Assembly (NCBI RefSeq): GCF_003287895.1
Contig: NZ_CP030280.1
Span: 1,681,501 to 1,745,500 of the forward strand
Direction: 5' to 3'
Length of the DNA stretch: 64,000 nucleotides
Source: Blautia argi
GTDB lineage: Bacteria; Bacillota; Clostridia; Lachnospirales; Lachnospiraceae
Both the position numbers and the translations under genes were made by a program. Below are positions 37,286 to 47,417 of this stretch, one piece after another (the first letter of the stretch is position 1; each line of letters starts with the position of its first letter). The notes below the pieces were generated by a model. It had not been told where the DNA came from. It saw only the letters and a program-made list of their open reading frames with translations, and searched no databases.

Positions 37286-37636
37286 TAAAGTACTAAGAAA
37301 AGGGTAATAGTTCTTGTAACTTGGATATAGAACTCTCATACTCATATATATATATGAATTTACAGTTTCGATATATTCTTTATACGCTGACTCATCTTTT
37401 AGTTTATTTGTGCTAAGAACCAATTCCAAATCATGCACAAAATCTTCACAAGTTAATTTTGACTCCTCTTGGGTTTGAATTTCTTGCGTTATTCCATATC
37501 TGCCTTCACAATTACCGGCAAATTCGTTTATAGAGGCATCATCTGATTTGACGCGAAATGGACTATTAAAATCTTCTTTAATATTATTAAAATCCTGTCT
37601 GAATTGTTTCATAATATTGGTGTTCCCACTTGGCAC
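37280..37636 (-). CDS. Small soluble protein of unknown function (118 residues)
   Basis: 118 residues, predicted helical, acidic in the centre; no signal peptide or known domain. The GTG start at 37636 has AGGAGG seven bases upstream, which supports translation; reading begins MPSGNTNIMKQF. Two tyrosine-rich motifs end it (SYIYMSMRVLYPSYKNYYPF). Function unknown. Base composition is more AT-rich than the flanking genes, which could mean acquisition. Confidence 0.5.
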   Translation of the reverse strand: MPSGNTNIMKQFRQDFNNIKEDFNSPFRVKSDDASINEFAGNCEGRYGITQEIQTQEESKLTCEDFVHDLELVLSTNKLKDESAYKEYIETVNSYIYMSMRVLYPSYKNYYPFLSTLK

Positions 37637-37682
37637 ACTAAATCCTCCTATTTTATAAAAAGAACTGTTTTAACTTTAGAAC

Positions 37683-37711
37683 TTGTTTGTCCCGGCAAAA
37701 CGTTGTATAAT
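37683..37711 (+). promoter_or_regulatory. ackA promoter
   Basis: TTGTTT (37683-37688), 17-base spacer, perfect TATAAT (37706-37711), followed by GGAGG before the start at 37791. Confidence 0.65.
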
Positions 37712-37790
37712 ACTTCTAAGAATGGTCTTTAAAAGACCACGGATACAGAAATTCTGTATAGATTATCTAATGATAACGGAGGAAGAAAAC

Positions 37791-38986
37791 ATGAACGTAT
37801 TAGTAGTAAACTGCGGAAGTTCATCACTGAAATTCCAGTTAATCAATTCCGAAACAGAAGCCGTAGCAGCAAAGGGTCTGTGCGAGCGTATCGGAATTGA
37901 CGGAAGACTGGTTTATCAGCCAACAGGCGGAGAAAAGGAAACAACAGAAGCACCTATGCCAACCCATACAGAGGCTATCAAAATGGTTCTGGACGCTTTG
38001 GTAAATCCAAAAACAGGTGTATTAAAAAGCTTAGATGAGGTAGAAGCCATTGGACACCGTGTACTTCACGGCGGTGCAAAAATTTCTGATTCCTGCATTA
38101 TTGATGACGAGGTTATCTCTGTTATTGAAGAATGCTGCGATTTAGGACCTCTGCACAACCCTGCAAACTTAATGGGTATCCGCGCATGTATGGAATTAAT
38201 GCCTGGAAAACCAAACGTAGCAGTATTTGACACTGCTTTCCATCAGACAATGCCGGAAAAAGCATATATGTATGCAATTCCATATGAATATTATGAAAAA
38301 TACAAAGTTCGTAAATATGGCTTCCACGGAACTTCTCACAGATTTGTTTCCAAAGAAACCATTAAATTCCTGGGCTTAGATCCGGACAACTCCAAGGTAA
38401 TTGTTGCACACTTAGGAAATGGTTCTTCTATCAGCGCTGTTGTAAACGGCAAATGTGTAGATACTTCTATGGGTCTTACTCCACTGGAAGGTCTGGTAAT
38501 GGGAACACGTTCCGGTGACCTGGATCCGGCTGTATTAGATTTCATTTGCAAAAAAGAAAACATTGACGTTACAGAAATGTAAACATTCTGAATAAGAAAT
38601 CCGGTCTTTTAGGACTTTCCAAAGGACTTTCCAGTGATTTCCGTGACTTAAATGAAGCAAGAGAGCAGGGAAATGAAGATGCAAAACGTGCTGTAGATTG
38701 CCTGTGCTACAGAATTATCAAATACATCGGCTCCTATGCAGCAGCAATGAACGGTGTAGACGCTATTGCCTTTACCGGCGGTATTGGTGAAAATGCAATT
38801 CCTGTAAGAGAAGCAGTTGTAAAAGGACTGAGCTATCTGGGAATTACTCTGGACGAAGAAGCAAATCAGACAAGAGGAGAAAACAAAATTATCTCCACAC
38901 CGGATTCCAAAGTAACCGTAGCAATCGTTCCTACAAACGAAGAATTAGCTATCTGTCAGGAAACAGCAGAATTAGTTAAAAAATAA
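37791..38986 (+). CDS. ackA: Acetate kinase, read through a frameshift
   Basis: Interconverts acetyl phosphate and acetate for ATP. The intact product should be about 398 residues: start VLVVNCGSSSLKFQL, HRVLHGG, GFHGTSHRFV and GNGSSISAV in the first frame; the second frame continues NILNKKSGLLGL, FTGGIGENA and a normal C-terminus. The break is at 38579-38582, where ATG TAA should read ATG TTA A; adding one T restores the frame. The enzyme is central and conserved, so a sequencing error is likelier than gene loss. No pta is adjacent. Confidence 0.85.
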
Positions 38987-38989
38987 TGG

Positions 38990-39018
38990 TTGACAAACCA
39001 TACAATCCTATGTATAAT
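38990..39018 (+). promoter_or_regulatory. Strong promoter for yceD-rpmF
   Basis: Perfect TTGACA (38990-38995), 17-base spacer, perfect TATAAT (39013-39018), four bases after the ackA stop. Confidence 0.85.
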
Positions 39019-39044
39019 TTACAAGGTGTGATTAGGAGACTATT

Positions 39045-39573
39045 ATGCTAATTGATTTATCAGAAATTTTATCCCTGGAAGGAAAGACGCAGGTTCATGA
39101 AGCACCTGTTTCCATGGATTCCTTTCAATCAAAGCTGGGAAGTTTCCCGGTTATGAAAAAGGAACCGATTTCCCTGACAATTACCAATACAGGAAAAAAG
39201 GTTCTGAAAATAGAAGCAAAAGGTAGTATTACTGTCAGCATTCCCTGTGATAAGTGTTTAAAGGACGTTCCCACTGAATTTGATATAGACTTTGAACAGG
39301 AAATCGATATGCAGGCTTCAAAGGAAGACAGGATAAAAGAACTTAGATGAAATTAATTATGTCACAGGTTGCAGCCTGGACGTAGAGCAGTTAGTGCATA
39401 ATGAGATTTTAATCCATTGGCCTTTAAGGGTTCTATGTAAAGAGGACTGCCTGGGGATCTGTCCCAAATGCGGGAAGGATTGGAATGAAGGCTCCTGTGA
39501 CTGTGATCAGTCTAGCCCTGACCCCAGAATGGCGGTAATCAGTGATATATTTAGCAAATTTAAGGAGGTGTAA
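39045..39573 (+). CDS. yceD: YceD (DUF177) family protein, read through a frameshift
   Basis: DUF177 proteins always precede rpmF and are linked to 23S rRNA accumulation. The first frame gives LIDLSEILSLEGKTQVHEAP and ends at 39350; the second starts DEINYVTGCSLDVEQLVHNEIL and contains the family's C-terminal zinc-like CKEDCLGICPKCGKDW, to stop at 39573. A single extra base near 39345 explains the break. Total about 175 residues. rpmF starts 4 bases after the stop, with GGAGG inside the last codons. Confidence 0.8.
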
Positions 39574-39576
39574 CCT

Positions 39577-39762
39577 ATGTCCATCTGTCCAAAGAATAAA
39601 TCTTCTAAAGCAAGAAGAGATAAAAGAAGAGCAAACTGGAAAATGAGTGCTCCGAATTTAGTAAAATGCAGCAAATGTGGCGCATTAATGATGCCTCACA
39701 GAGTTTGTAAAGCTTGCGGTTCTTACAACAAGAAAGAAATCGTTCAGGTAGAAGAAGCTTAA
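39577..39762 (+). CDS. rpmF: 50S ribosomal protein L32
   Basis: 61-residue ribosomal protein with the start MSICPKNKSSKARRDKRRANW and the zinc ribbon CSKCGALMMPHRVCKACG (four cysteines, so the zinc-containing form). Ribosome-binding GGAGGTG lies at the end of yceD. Followed by a terminator. Confidence 0.97.
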   Translation: MSICPKNKSSKARRDKRRANWKMSAPNLVKCSKCGALMMPHRVCKACGSYNKKEIVQVEEA

Positions 39763-39780
39763 AAAAATGCAGTGAAATGG

Positions 39781-39812
39781 GGGGATTTTCATAGGGAAAT
39801 CCCCTATTTTAT
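39781..39812 (+). terminator. Terminator after rpmF
   Basis: GGGGATTT (39781-39788) pairs with AAATCCCC (39797-39804), followed by TATTTT. Confidence 0.75.
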
Positions 39813-40063
39813 TTCCTGAAAATGTGGTATTTACCAATCTTATATCAATTAAAAGAAGAGAAAATTTTTTACGAATCATGATTAGGGAGATGGCATAATG
39901 TCATCTCCTTTTGTAAAATAATAGCATATTTAATCGGTACCCAATTAGAAATATAGTAGAAGAATTAATATTTTTGTAATATTTTAAAGGAAAAACTTGC
40001 GGTTTTTGAAAAAATAAGTTAATATATGTGAGGGAGTAAGAATTGCAAGGAGGTAATCATAAC

Positions 40064-40681
40064 GTGAAAAATAAATGGTTGAAGAAAACAATGCTCTTTC
40101 TGGCTCTGAGTTGCCTTACCTTTTCTGTGACCGGGTGCAAGGCAGAGCATCTTTTTGATAAGGTTCTGGAAAAAACAGATTCCAAAGAGAGTAAGGAAGA
40201 GAAACCAGAGGAAGTTCAGGAAACAGAACCCAAGGTTGAGGTGGCAAAGCCAGAGTTTACTGCAAATTTAAGCGGTTCTGTAACTTATAAAAAAGGAGAT
40301 AAGGCAGAGCCTCTGACTGTAGAGGCAACAACTTCAGATGGAGGAACGATTACATATCAGTGGTATCAGAGCCTGACCAATACCAATGGTGGTGGAACTG
40401 TCATAGAAGGCGAAATAAAAAATACCTTTACTCCTCCTACCAAGGAAGAGGGCACCATGTATTATTATGCGGTGGCAACCAGTACCATTGGAGAGTCTAC
40501 CAACAGGATAACCAGCGATACCAAAGAGGTTATTGTGGCTTCAGAGGAGCAGAAGGCAGAAGAAACAAAACCTGAGGAAGCAAAGAAGGAAGAAACAAAA
40601 CCGGAAGAAAAGAAAACAGAGGAAAAATCAGCAGAGCAGCCCAAAGAAAATAAACCTGCGGAAGATCAGGCTGCACAGTAA
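40064..40681 (+). CDS. Lipoprotein with one Ig-like domain and an E/K/P-rich tail
   Basis: Starts at GTG 40064 (AAGGAGGT at proper spacing; an upstream TTG lacks a site). The signal peptide ends in SVTGC, a lipobox, so the mature protein begins at Cys and is anchored to the membrane. Residues about 60-140 look like an immunoglobulin-type fold (YQWYQS, FTPPTKEEGTMYYYAVA). The last 45 residues are nearly all E, K, P, T and A, probably extended. It interrupts the common rpmF-plsX order. Partner unknown. The stretch 39813-40063 holds no gene. Confidence 0.75.
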   Translation: MKNKWLKKTMLFLALSCLTFSVTGCKAEHLFDKVLEKTDSKESKEEKPEEVQETEPKVEVAKPEFTANLSGSVTYKKGDKAEPLTVEATTSDGGTITYQWYQSLTNTNGGGTVIEGEIKNTFTPPTKEEGTMYYYAVATSTIGESTNRITSDTKEVIVASEEQKAEETKPEEAKKEETKPEEKKTEEKSAEQPKENKPAEDQAAQ

Positions 40682-40733
40682 TCGGTTTTATGGCCATATA
40701 AAAATAATAAAAAACAGCGAAATATACATTTTT

Positions 40734-40768
40734 CAAGGATTCTCTCAGGAGAATCCTTGCATTTTTTA
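40734..40768 (+). terminator. Terminator after the lipoprotein
   Basis: CAAGGATTCTC (40734-40744) pairs with GAGAATCCTTG (40749-40759), then six Ts. Confidence 0.85.
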
Positions 40769-40813
40769 TAGATGTTTAGTAAAATCTATGATAGGTATGA
40801 CAGGAGGCAAGAC

Positions 40814-41842
40814 ATGGAAAACATAATTAAAGTGGCTGTAGATGCCATGGGAGGCGATTATGCCCCTACAGAGGCTGTAAAGGGCGCAGTAGCTGCGCTG
40901 CAGGAAAAAGAAAATGTGCAGATTTTTCTGGTTGGAAAACAGGAAATACTGGAAAAAGAACTGGAAGCCTGTACCTATCCAAAAGAAAGACTGGAAATTG
41001 TACCTGCCAGTGAGGTGATTGAAACAGGGGAACCGCCGGTTGCAGCTATTCGCGGCAAAAAGGATTCTTCTCTTGTAAAGGGAATGAAAATGGTGCGAAA
41101 GGGTGAGGCAGATGCATTTGTTTCTGCCGGAAGTTCCGGTGCAATTTTAGTGGGAGGAACTACCATTGTAGGCAGAATCAAGGGTGTGGAAAGAGCGCCT
41201 TTGGCACCTTTAATCCCTACAAAAGACGGCGTATCCCTTCTGATTGACTGCGGGGCTAATGTAGATGCCCGTTCCTCTCATCTGGTGCAGTTTGCACGCA
41301 TGGGCTCTATCTATATGGAACATGTTATGGGAATTAAAAATCCCAGAGTAGGAATTGTCAATATCGGTGTGGAGGAAGAAAAGGGAAATGCCCTTGTAAA
41401 AGAAACTTATCCCCTTTTAAAGGAATGTAAGGACATCAATTTTATCGGCAGCATTGAGGCCAGAGAAATTCCTGCAGGAGCAGCAGATGTCATTGTCACA
41501 GAGGCTTTTGTGGGAAATGTAATTTTAAAACTCTATGAGGGACTTGGAGCAACGCTGATTTCCAAAATCAAGGGCGGTATGATGACCTCGTTTCGCAGTA
41601 AAATGGGAGCGCTTTTAGTAAAGCCGGCTCTTAAGAAGACCCTGAAAAGCTTTGATGCCAGTGAGTATGGCGGAGCGCCATTACTGGGCTTAAAGGGTCT
41701 GGTAGTAAAATGCCATGGCAATTCCAAAGAAAAGGAATTTAAAAATGCCATTATTCAGTGTATTTCTTTTAAAGAACAGCACATCAGTGAACGCATCGGA
41801 GAAAATCTGATGGTTACACAAGAGAAAAAAGAGGAAATTTAG
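40814..41842 (+). CDS. plsX: Phosphate acyltransferase PlsX
   Basis: Converts acyl-ACP and phosphate to acyl-phosphate, the first step of the PlsX/PlsY/PlsC route. The 342-residue protein shows [12 protein letters not shown] at its start, [14 protein letters not shown] and DCGANVDAR. The start is ATG 40814, after AGGAGG; an open frame from 40772 overlaps the terminator region. Upstream of acpP by 11 bases, as usual. Confidence 0.96.
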   Translation: MENIIKVAVDAMGGDYAPTEAVKGAVAALQEKENVQIFLVGKQEILEKELEACTYPKERLEIVPASEVIETGEPPVAAIRGKKDSSLVKGMKMVRKGEADAFVSAGSSGAILVGGTTIVGRIKGVERAPLAPLIPTKDGVSLLIDCGANVDARSSHLVQFARMGSIYMEHVMGIKNPRVGIVNIGVEEEKGNALVKETYPLLKECKDINFIGSIEAREIPAGAADVIVTEAFVGNVILKLYEGLGATLISKIKGGMMTSFRSKMGALLVKPALKKTLKSFDASEYGGAPLLGLKGLVVKCHGNSKEKEFKNAIIQCISFKEQHISERIGENLMVTQEKKEEI

Positions 41843-41853
41843 GAGGATATATC

Positions 41854-42084
41854 ATGGAATTGGAAAAGTTACAGAAGATAATAGCAGAGGTTTTAAATGT
41901 GGATACAGAGGAGGTTACACCGGATACAACCTTTGTAGACGATTTGGGCGCAGATTCTCTGGATATTTTCCAAATTGTGATGGGGATTGAAGAAGAGTTT
42001 GACATTGAGATTCCTACTGAGGAAGTAGAACAGATTGTATCCGTAGGCGATGCAGTAGAACAGATCAAACGTCTGATTGGCTAA
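41854..42084 (+). CDS. acpP: Acyl carrier protein
   Basis: 76-residue acidic carrier with the phosphopantetheine serine in GADSLD (about residue 36). Eleven bases after plsX, in the same unit, supplying its substrate. Two extra residues at each end are normal. Confidence 0.97.
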   Translation: MELEKLQKIIAEVLNVDTEEVTPDTTFVDDLGADSLDIFQIVMGIEEEFDIEIPTEEVEQIVSVGDAVEQIKRLIG

Positions 42085-42093
42085 GGAAAAGAT

Positions 42094-42139
42094 GCCTTCC
42101 CGAAAGCCGGCAGGTACCGGTAAACGGGGAGGCTTTTTA
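42094..42139 (+). terminator. Terminator after acpP
   Basis: GCCTTCCCG (42094-42102) pairs with CGGGGAGGC (42125-42133), with an inner CCGG/CCGG pair, followed by Ts. It separates plsX-acpP from rnc-smc-ftsY, or reduces read-through to it. Confidence 0.75.
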
Positions 42140-42168
42140 AAATTTTTCTGCAAGAAAAAGGAGAGATT

Positions 42169-42879
42169 ATGAAGGAAACAAAAAAACTTTTGGAGCTGGA
42201 AAAAAAGATTGGTTATAAATTTGAAAACTTTGACCTTCTGGTGAATGCCCTTACTCACAGTTCCTATGCAAACGAACATCATATTGCTTACAGGGGAAAC
42301 AATGAAAGACTGGAGTTTCTGGGAGATGCTGTGCTTGAGGTAACCTCCAGTGAGTTTTTATTTCGTACATATCCGGAACTTCCGGAAGGAGAGCTGACAA
42401 AAAAAAGAGCCAGTCTGGTGTGCGAGCCAACTCTTGCCCTCTGTGCCAGAGAGATTCCTCTGGGAGATTATCTGCTTCTTGGAAAAGGGGAAGAGGCAAC
42501 CGGAGGCAGAAGCAGGGATTCTGTTGTATCAGACGCTATGGAAGCTCTGATTGGAGCCATTTATCTGGACGGCGGTTTTGCTAATGCAAAAGAGTTTATT
42601 CATAAGTATATTTTAAACGACATTGAGAATAAGCAGCTCTTTTATGATAGCAAGACTACTCTTCAGGAAATTGTACAGGGACGTTATGAGGAAGATGTCC
42701 ACTATGTTCTGATAAAGGAAGAGGGACCGGATCACAACAAATCCTTTTATGTAGAGGCGCTTCTTGGTGAGCGTGTTTTAGGACAGGGTTGTGGACACAC
42801 CAAAAAGGCAGCAGAGCAGCAGGCAGCTTATTGTGCAATTAAGAAGCTGAAAAACGAAAAGGGTGACATATGTATTTAA
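42169..42879 (+). CDS. rnc: Ribonuclease III
   Basis: Cleaves double-stranded RNA (rRNA precursors). The 236-residue protein has the catalytic signature NERLEFLGDAVLE (about 44-56), SDAMEALIGAIYLDGG, and a C-terminal double-stranded RNA-binding domain (TTLQEIVQGRYEE..., GHTKKAAEQQAAYCAIKKL). It overlaps the smc start by 10 bases, giving tight coupling. Confidence 0.97.
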   Translation: MKETKKLLELEKKIGYKFENFDLLVNALTHSSYANEHHIAYRGNNERLEFLGDAVLEVTSSEFLFRTYPELPEGELTKKRASLVCEPTLALCAREIPLGDYLLLGKGEEATGGRSRDSVVSDAMEALIGAIYLDGGFANAKEFIHKYILNDIENKQLFYDSKTTLQEIVQGRYEEDVHYVLIKEEGPDHNKSFYVEALLGERVLGQGCGHTKKAAEQQAAYCAIKKLKNEKGDICI

Positions 42880-45800
42880 AGAGTATTGAGGTACAAGGCT
42901 TTAAATCCTTTGCCAATAAAATTACATTTGAATTTCATAATGGAATTACCGGCATTGTGGGGCCAAACGGCAGTGGAAAGAGTAATGTAGGTGATGCGGT
43001 ACGCTGGGTTTTGGGAGAGCAGAGCGCCAAGCAGCTTCGAGGCGGCAATATGCAGGACGTTATTTTTTCCGGTACAGAAACCAGAAAGCCCCTGGGCTTT
43101 GCCTATGTGGCAATTACCCTGGACAACAGTGGTCACAAGCTGCCCATTGATTATCAAGAGGTCACCATTGCCAGAAGACTGTACCGTTCCGGTGAGAGTG
43201 AATATCTCTTAAATGGTACGTCCTGCAGGTTAAAGGACGTCAATGAGCTTTTTTATGATACCGGTATCGGAAAAGAGGGCTACTCTATTATCGGACAGGG
43301 ACAGATTGATAAAATTTTAAGCGGAAAACCGGAGGAGAGAAGAGAGCTTTTTGATGAGGCAGCGGGAATTGTAAAGTTTAAACGACGAAAAAATACAGCC
43401 ATAAAAAAGCTGGAGGAAGAGCAGCAGAATCTCACCCGTGTCAACGATATCCTGTCAGAGCTGACCAGACAGCTGGAGCCTTTGGAAAAGCAGTCCGAAA
43501 CAGCCAGGGTGTATTTAAAGAAAAAGGAAGAACTAAAGCGACTGGATACCCAGATGTTTCTGGTCGAAATGAACCGGATTCGGAGAGAGTTAAAAGACGT
43601 TGAGGAAAAATCCCGGATTGCTCAGTCAGACTTGGAGGAAACCTGCAAGAGTTTGGATATTACAAAAACAGAGTATGAAAAACTGGAGGAAAAGCTAGAA
43701 AAGCTGGAACAGGAAATTCAGCATGCCAGAGAGGTAGCCACGAAAAGGACTCTGGAAAAGCAAAATCTGGAAAATCGAATTCACCTTTTAAAGGAGCAGA
43801 TACACTCTGTTGCACAAAAAGAGGCTCAGTACAGGGAGCATACAGAAACGCTGGATGCAGACTGTGAAAAAAAGGTACTGGAAGAGAAGAACTATCTTTC
43901 CGAAAAGACAGAGCTGGAAAAAAAGCTACAGGAATTCGAAGGCACTCGCGTAAAAGCTCAGACAGAGTTTAAAGAGGCTGTCATGGAAATCCATAAGCTG
44001 GAAGAGGCTGTTGAACAAGGAAAGAATGAGATCATTGAGCTTTTGAACCTGCGGGCCTCCACAAAGGGAAAACTGCAAAGATATGACACCATGATGGAGC
44101 AGATTTCTATCAGAAAAGTGGAATTAAATCAGAGGCATTTAAGCCTGAAAAGTCAATCTGTGCAGTTAGAGGCAGCGGGAGAACAGTATCGTTCCGAAAA
44201 GGAAGATATTGAAGTAAAGATTGAAAAGCTGGTACGGGAAGGAAACCGCTGCGAGGATAAAATCAAGAAGTATCAGGCAGAAATCGTACGAAGCAGCCAG
44301 CAGTTAGAGGCAGCCCAGACGGCTTATCACAGAGAATTTTCCAGACTGGAATCTCTGCGTAACATTACGGAACGTTACGACGGATATGGAAACAGTATCC
44401 GCAGAGTTATGGAACAGAAAAATCAGGTGCCGGGAATCCGGGGCGTGGTGGCAGACCTTCTGAAGGTAGACAAAAGCTACGAAACCGCCATTGAAACCGC
44501 TCTTGGGGGCAGTATTCAGAATATTGTCACAGACAATGAAAATACAGCCAAGGATATGATCGCGTTTCTGAAACAAAATAAGTATGGTCGTGCTACGTTT
44601 TTGCCCCTGACCAGTATGAAGAACAAAAAGGTTTTTAACAATGCAGCTGCTTTAAAGGAACCGGGAGTTATCGGAGTTGCCAGTGAGCTGGTGACGGTTG
44701 CAGCAGAGTATGAAGGGCTTGCCAATTATCTGCTGGGCAGAACGCTGGTTGTGGATCATATTGACCATGGAATCGCCATTGCCAGAAAATATCAGTATAC
44801 CATTCGTATGGTAACCATTGAGGGGGAATCCTTAAATCCAGGCGGTTCCCTTACCGGTGGTGCGTTTAAAAATAACAGCAATCTTTTGGGAAGACGGCGG
44901 GAAATCGACGAACTGCATGGACATGTGGAAAATCTGAAAAAGGATTTGGAAACCATGCAGAATACTCTGGAGGATTACAGAAATAAGAGAAATCATTTCC
45001 GAGATGAGGCGGCCAGGATACAGGAGCAGCTTCAGGAACAATATATCCGGGAAAATACGATACAAATGAATATCAATTCCATGAGTAGCAAGTGGGAAGA
45101 GTTGAAAAAAGGCTATGAGCTGCTGAAGGAAGAAATGGCAAAGCTGGAAAAGCAGACAGAAGAAATCCGGGAAAACAGCAGTTCTATCCAACTGGAGCTG
45201 GAAACCAGTGCAGCCCAGGAGCATGAGCTGGAAACACAGATTCAGACAAATCAGGAACTTTTGGAAGCAAAGAAAAAGGAGGAAGGAAATCTTTCCAAAA
45301 AACTGGAGCAGTACCAGTTGGAAACAGCAGGACTTACCTCCCGCCAGGGCTTTCTTCAGGAAAACCTCAGCCGTGTCCGGGAAGAGATAAAAAATTTGAA
45401 AGCTCAGAAGAGTGCGTTGCTGTCCAATATAACAGAAGACAGAGAAGAGGTTCTGAAAAAGGAAGAGGAAATCCAGTCTGTTAAAAAGGCCGTGGAGGAC
45501 GCCCGGGAAGAGGCGCTTAAAGACGAAGAAAAAATGAATCAGGCTCTTGCGGAAAAAGAAAAGATGAATCAGGAACACAAGGCTTTCTTTTCCAGACGAG
45601 ATGAGCTTTCTGCCAGAATGAACCTGCTGGATAAGGAGAGTTACCGCCTTACCAATCAGAAGGAAAAGCTGGAGGAGCGTCAGGAAGCCCAGGTAAATTA
45701 TATGTGGGAAGAATATGAAATGACCTATAGCCAGGCTTTGATTCAGATGCCGGAGGAGTTGATGGAGCGTTCCGAAATCCAAAAAGGCATTTCTGACATG

Positions 45801-46430
45801 CGTATGGAAATCCGCAGACTGGGAAATGTCAACGTCAATGCCATTGAGGAATATAAGGAGCTTTCAGAACGCCATACCTTTATGAAAACCCAGCACGATG
45901 ATCTGGTAACTGCAGAAGAAACTTTAAGGGGCATTATAGAAGAGCTGGACACAGGAATGAGAAAGCAGTTTGAGGAAAAGTTCCAGCAGATAAGACAGGA
46001 ATTTGACAAGGCATTTAAGGAGCTTTTCGGGGGCGGAAAGGGTACTTTAGAGCTTGATGAAGAGCAGGATATTCTGGAAGCAGGTATCCGCATCATTTCT
46101 CAGCCTCCGGGAAAGAAACTCCAGAACATGATGCAGCTTTCCGGTGGGGAGAAGGCGCTGACAGCCATTGCCCTGTTGTTTGCTATTCAGAATCTGAAGC
46201 CCTCGCCTTTCTGTCTTCTGGACGAAATCGAAGCAGCTCTTGACGATTCCAATGTTACCCGGTATGCACAATATCTTCATAAGTTGACAAAAAATACACA
46301 GTTTATTATTATAACACATAGAAGAGGTACCATGACAGCAGCAGACAGGCTGTATGGAATTACCATGCAGGAAAAAGGCGTATCTACCCTGGTATCGGTA
46401 AACCTGATAGAAAATGACTTGGATAAATAG
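42870..46430 (+). CDS. smc: Chromosome segregation protein SMC
   Basis: 1186-residue condensin ATPase. Walker [10 protein letters not shown] (about 31-39), long coiled coils either side of a hinge ([12 protein letters not shown], then [12 protein letters not shown], near 520-640), and the C-terminal ABC signature LSGGEKAL with the Walker B region [13 protein letters not shown]. Length is typical. It follows rnc and precedes ftsY by nine bases, the usual Firmicutes order. Confidence 0.97.
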   Translation: MYLKSIEVQGFKSFANKITFEFHNGITGIVGPNGSGKSNVGDAVRWVLGEQSAKQLRGGNMQDVIFSGTETRKPLGFAYVAITLDNSGHKLPIDYQEVTIARRLYRSGESEYLLNGTSCRLKDVNELFYDTGIGKEGYSIIGQGQIDKILSGKPEERRELFDEAAGIVKFKRRKNTAIKKLEEEQQNLTRVNDILSELTRQLEPLEKQSETARVYLKKKEELKRLDTQMFLVEMNRIRRELKDVEEKSRIAQSDLEETCKSLDITKTEYEKLEEKLEKLEQEIQHAREVATKRTLEKQNLENRIHLLKEQIHSVAQKEAQYREHTETLDADCEKKVLEEKNYLSEKTELEKKLQEFEGTRVKAQTEFKEAVMEIHKLEEAVEQGKNEIIELLNLRASTKGKLQRYDTMMEQISIRKVELNQRHLSLKSQSVQLEAAGEQYRSEKEDIEVKIEKLVREGNRCEDKIKKYQAEIVRSSQQLEAAQTAYHREFSRLESLRNITERYDGYGNSIRRVMEQKNQVPGIRGVVADLLKVDKSYETAIETALGGSIQNIVTDNENTAKDMIAFLKQNKYGRATFLPLTSMKNKKVFNNAAALKEPGVIGVASELVTVAAEYEGLANYLLGRTLVVDHIDHGIAIARKYQYTIRMVTIEGESLNPGGSLTGGAFKNNSNLLGRRREIDELHGHVENLKKDLETMQNTLEDYRNKRNHFRDEAARIQEQLQEQYIRENTIQMNINSMSSKWEELKKGYELLKEEMAKLEKQTEEIRENSSSIQLELETSAAQEHELETQIQTNQELLEAKKKEEGNLSKKLEQYQLETAGLTSRQGFLQENLSRVREEIKNLKAQKSALLSNITEDREEVLKKEEEIQSVKKAVEDAREEALKDEEKMNQALAEKEKMNQEHKAFFSRRDELSARMNLLDKESYRLTNQKEKLEERQEAQVNYMWEEYEMTYSQALIQMPEELMERSEIQKGISDMRMEIRRLGNVNVNAIEEYKELSERHTFMKTQHDDLVTAEETLRGIIEELDTGMRKQFEEKFQQIRQEFDKAFKELFGGGKGTLELDEEQDILEAGIRIISQPPGKKLQNMMQLSGGEKALTAIALLFAIQNLKPSPFCLLDEIEAALDDSNVTRYAQYLHKLTKNTQFIIITHRRGTMTAADRLYGITMQEKGVSTLVSVNLIENDLDK

Positions 46431-46439
46431 GAGGAACAT

Positions 46440-47396
46440 ATGGCAGAAGGAAAAGAGAAAAAAGGTTTTTTTAAACGACTTGTAGAAGGACTTTCCAAAA
46501 CCAGAGAAAACATTGTTTCTGGAATAGACTCTATTTTCAGCGGCTATTCCAGCATTGACGATGATTTTTATGAGGAAATTGAAGAAATTTTGGTGATGGG
46601 AGATATCGGAATTAATACCACCACAGCCATTATCGAACGATTAAAAGAGCAGGTGGCAGAAAAGAGAATCAAAGACCCTCAGGAATGCAAACAGCTTTTA
46701 ATGGACAGTATCAAAGAACAGATGGCAGTAGGCGAAACTGCCTATGAATTTGAGCATAGAAAATCTGTGATTTTGGTAATAGGGGTCAATGGCGTTGGAA
46801 AAACCACTTCAGTAGGAAAGCTGGCAGGCAAGCTAAAAGACCAGGGAAAAAAGGTCATTATGGCGGCTGCGGATACTTTCCGTGCAGCTGCAGGAGAACA
46901 GCTTACCCAGTGGGCAAACCGTGCCGGAGTAGAGTTAATCGGCGGACAGGACGGAGCCGACCCGGCGTCTGTGGTCTACGATGCCATTGCAGCGGCAAAG
47001 GCCAGAAATGCAGATGTACTTATCTGTGATACAGCTGGAAGACTTCATAACAAAAAGAACTTAATGGAGGAGCTGCGGAAAATCTACCGGATTATTGAAA
47101 AAGAATATCCTGAAGCTTATCTGGAAACCCTGGTGGTTCTGGACGGAACCACAGGACAGAATGCGCTGGCACAGGCAAGACAGTTTAACGATGTGGCAAA
47201 CGTAACCGGTATTATTCTTACAAAGCTGGACGGAACTGCCAAGGGCGGTATTGCAGTAGCCATTGAATCAGAGCTGGATATTCCGGTGAAATACATTGGA
47301 GTAGGAGAAACCATTGACGATTTACAGAAATTTGATTCCAACGAATTTGTCAATGCACTCTTTAACATGGATTCTCATACACAGGAAGAAGAATAG
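46440..47396 (+). CDS. ftsY: Signal recognition particle receptor FtsY
   Basis: SRP-dependent membrane targeting GTPase. The 318-residue protein has a short basic/acidic N-terminus, the N-domain helices, G1 GVNGVGKTTS, G3 CDTAGR and G4 TKLDGTAKGG, the SRP GTPase variants. GGAGG precedes the ATG. The short A-domain is normal for Gram-positives. ffh is not in the window. Confidence 0.97.
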   Translation: MAEGKEKKGFFKRLVEGLSKTRENIVSGIDSIFSGYSSIDDDFYEEIEEILVMGDIGINTTTAIIERLKEQVAEKRIKDPQECKQLLMDSIKEQMAVGETAYEFEHRKSVILVIGVNGVGKTTSVGKLAGKLKDQGKKVIMAAADTFRAAAGEQLTQWANRAGVELIGGQDGADPASVVYDAIAAAKARNADVLICDTAGRLHNKKNLMEELRKIYRIIEKEYPEAYLETLVVLDGTTGQNALAQARQFNDVANVTGIILTKLDGTAKGGIAVAIESELDIPVKYIGVGETIDDLQKFDSNEFVNALFNMDSHTQEEE

Positions 47397-47417
47397 ATAC
47401 AGGAAGAGGGGTAAGAA

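Noticed and set aside
38747..38986. Separate small gene after ackA
   Set aside because: It is the C-terminal part of acetate kinase (FTGGIGENA) displaced by a one-base frameshift.
44832..45782. 316-codon antisense frame in smc
   Set aside because: Its leucine- and phenylalanine-rich product is the reverse reading of coiled-coil codons (CTG, GAG, AAG); no independent signals.
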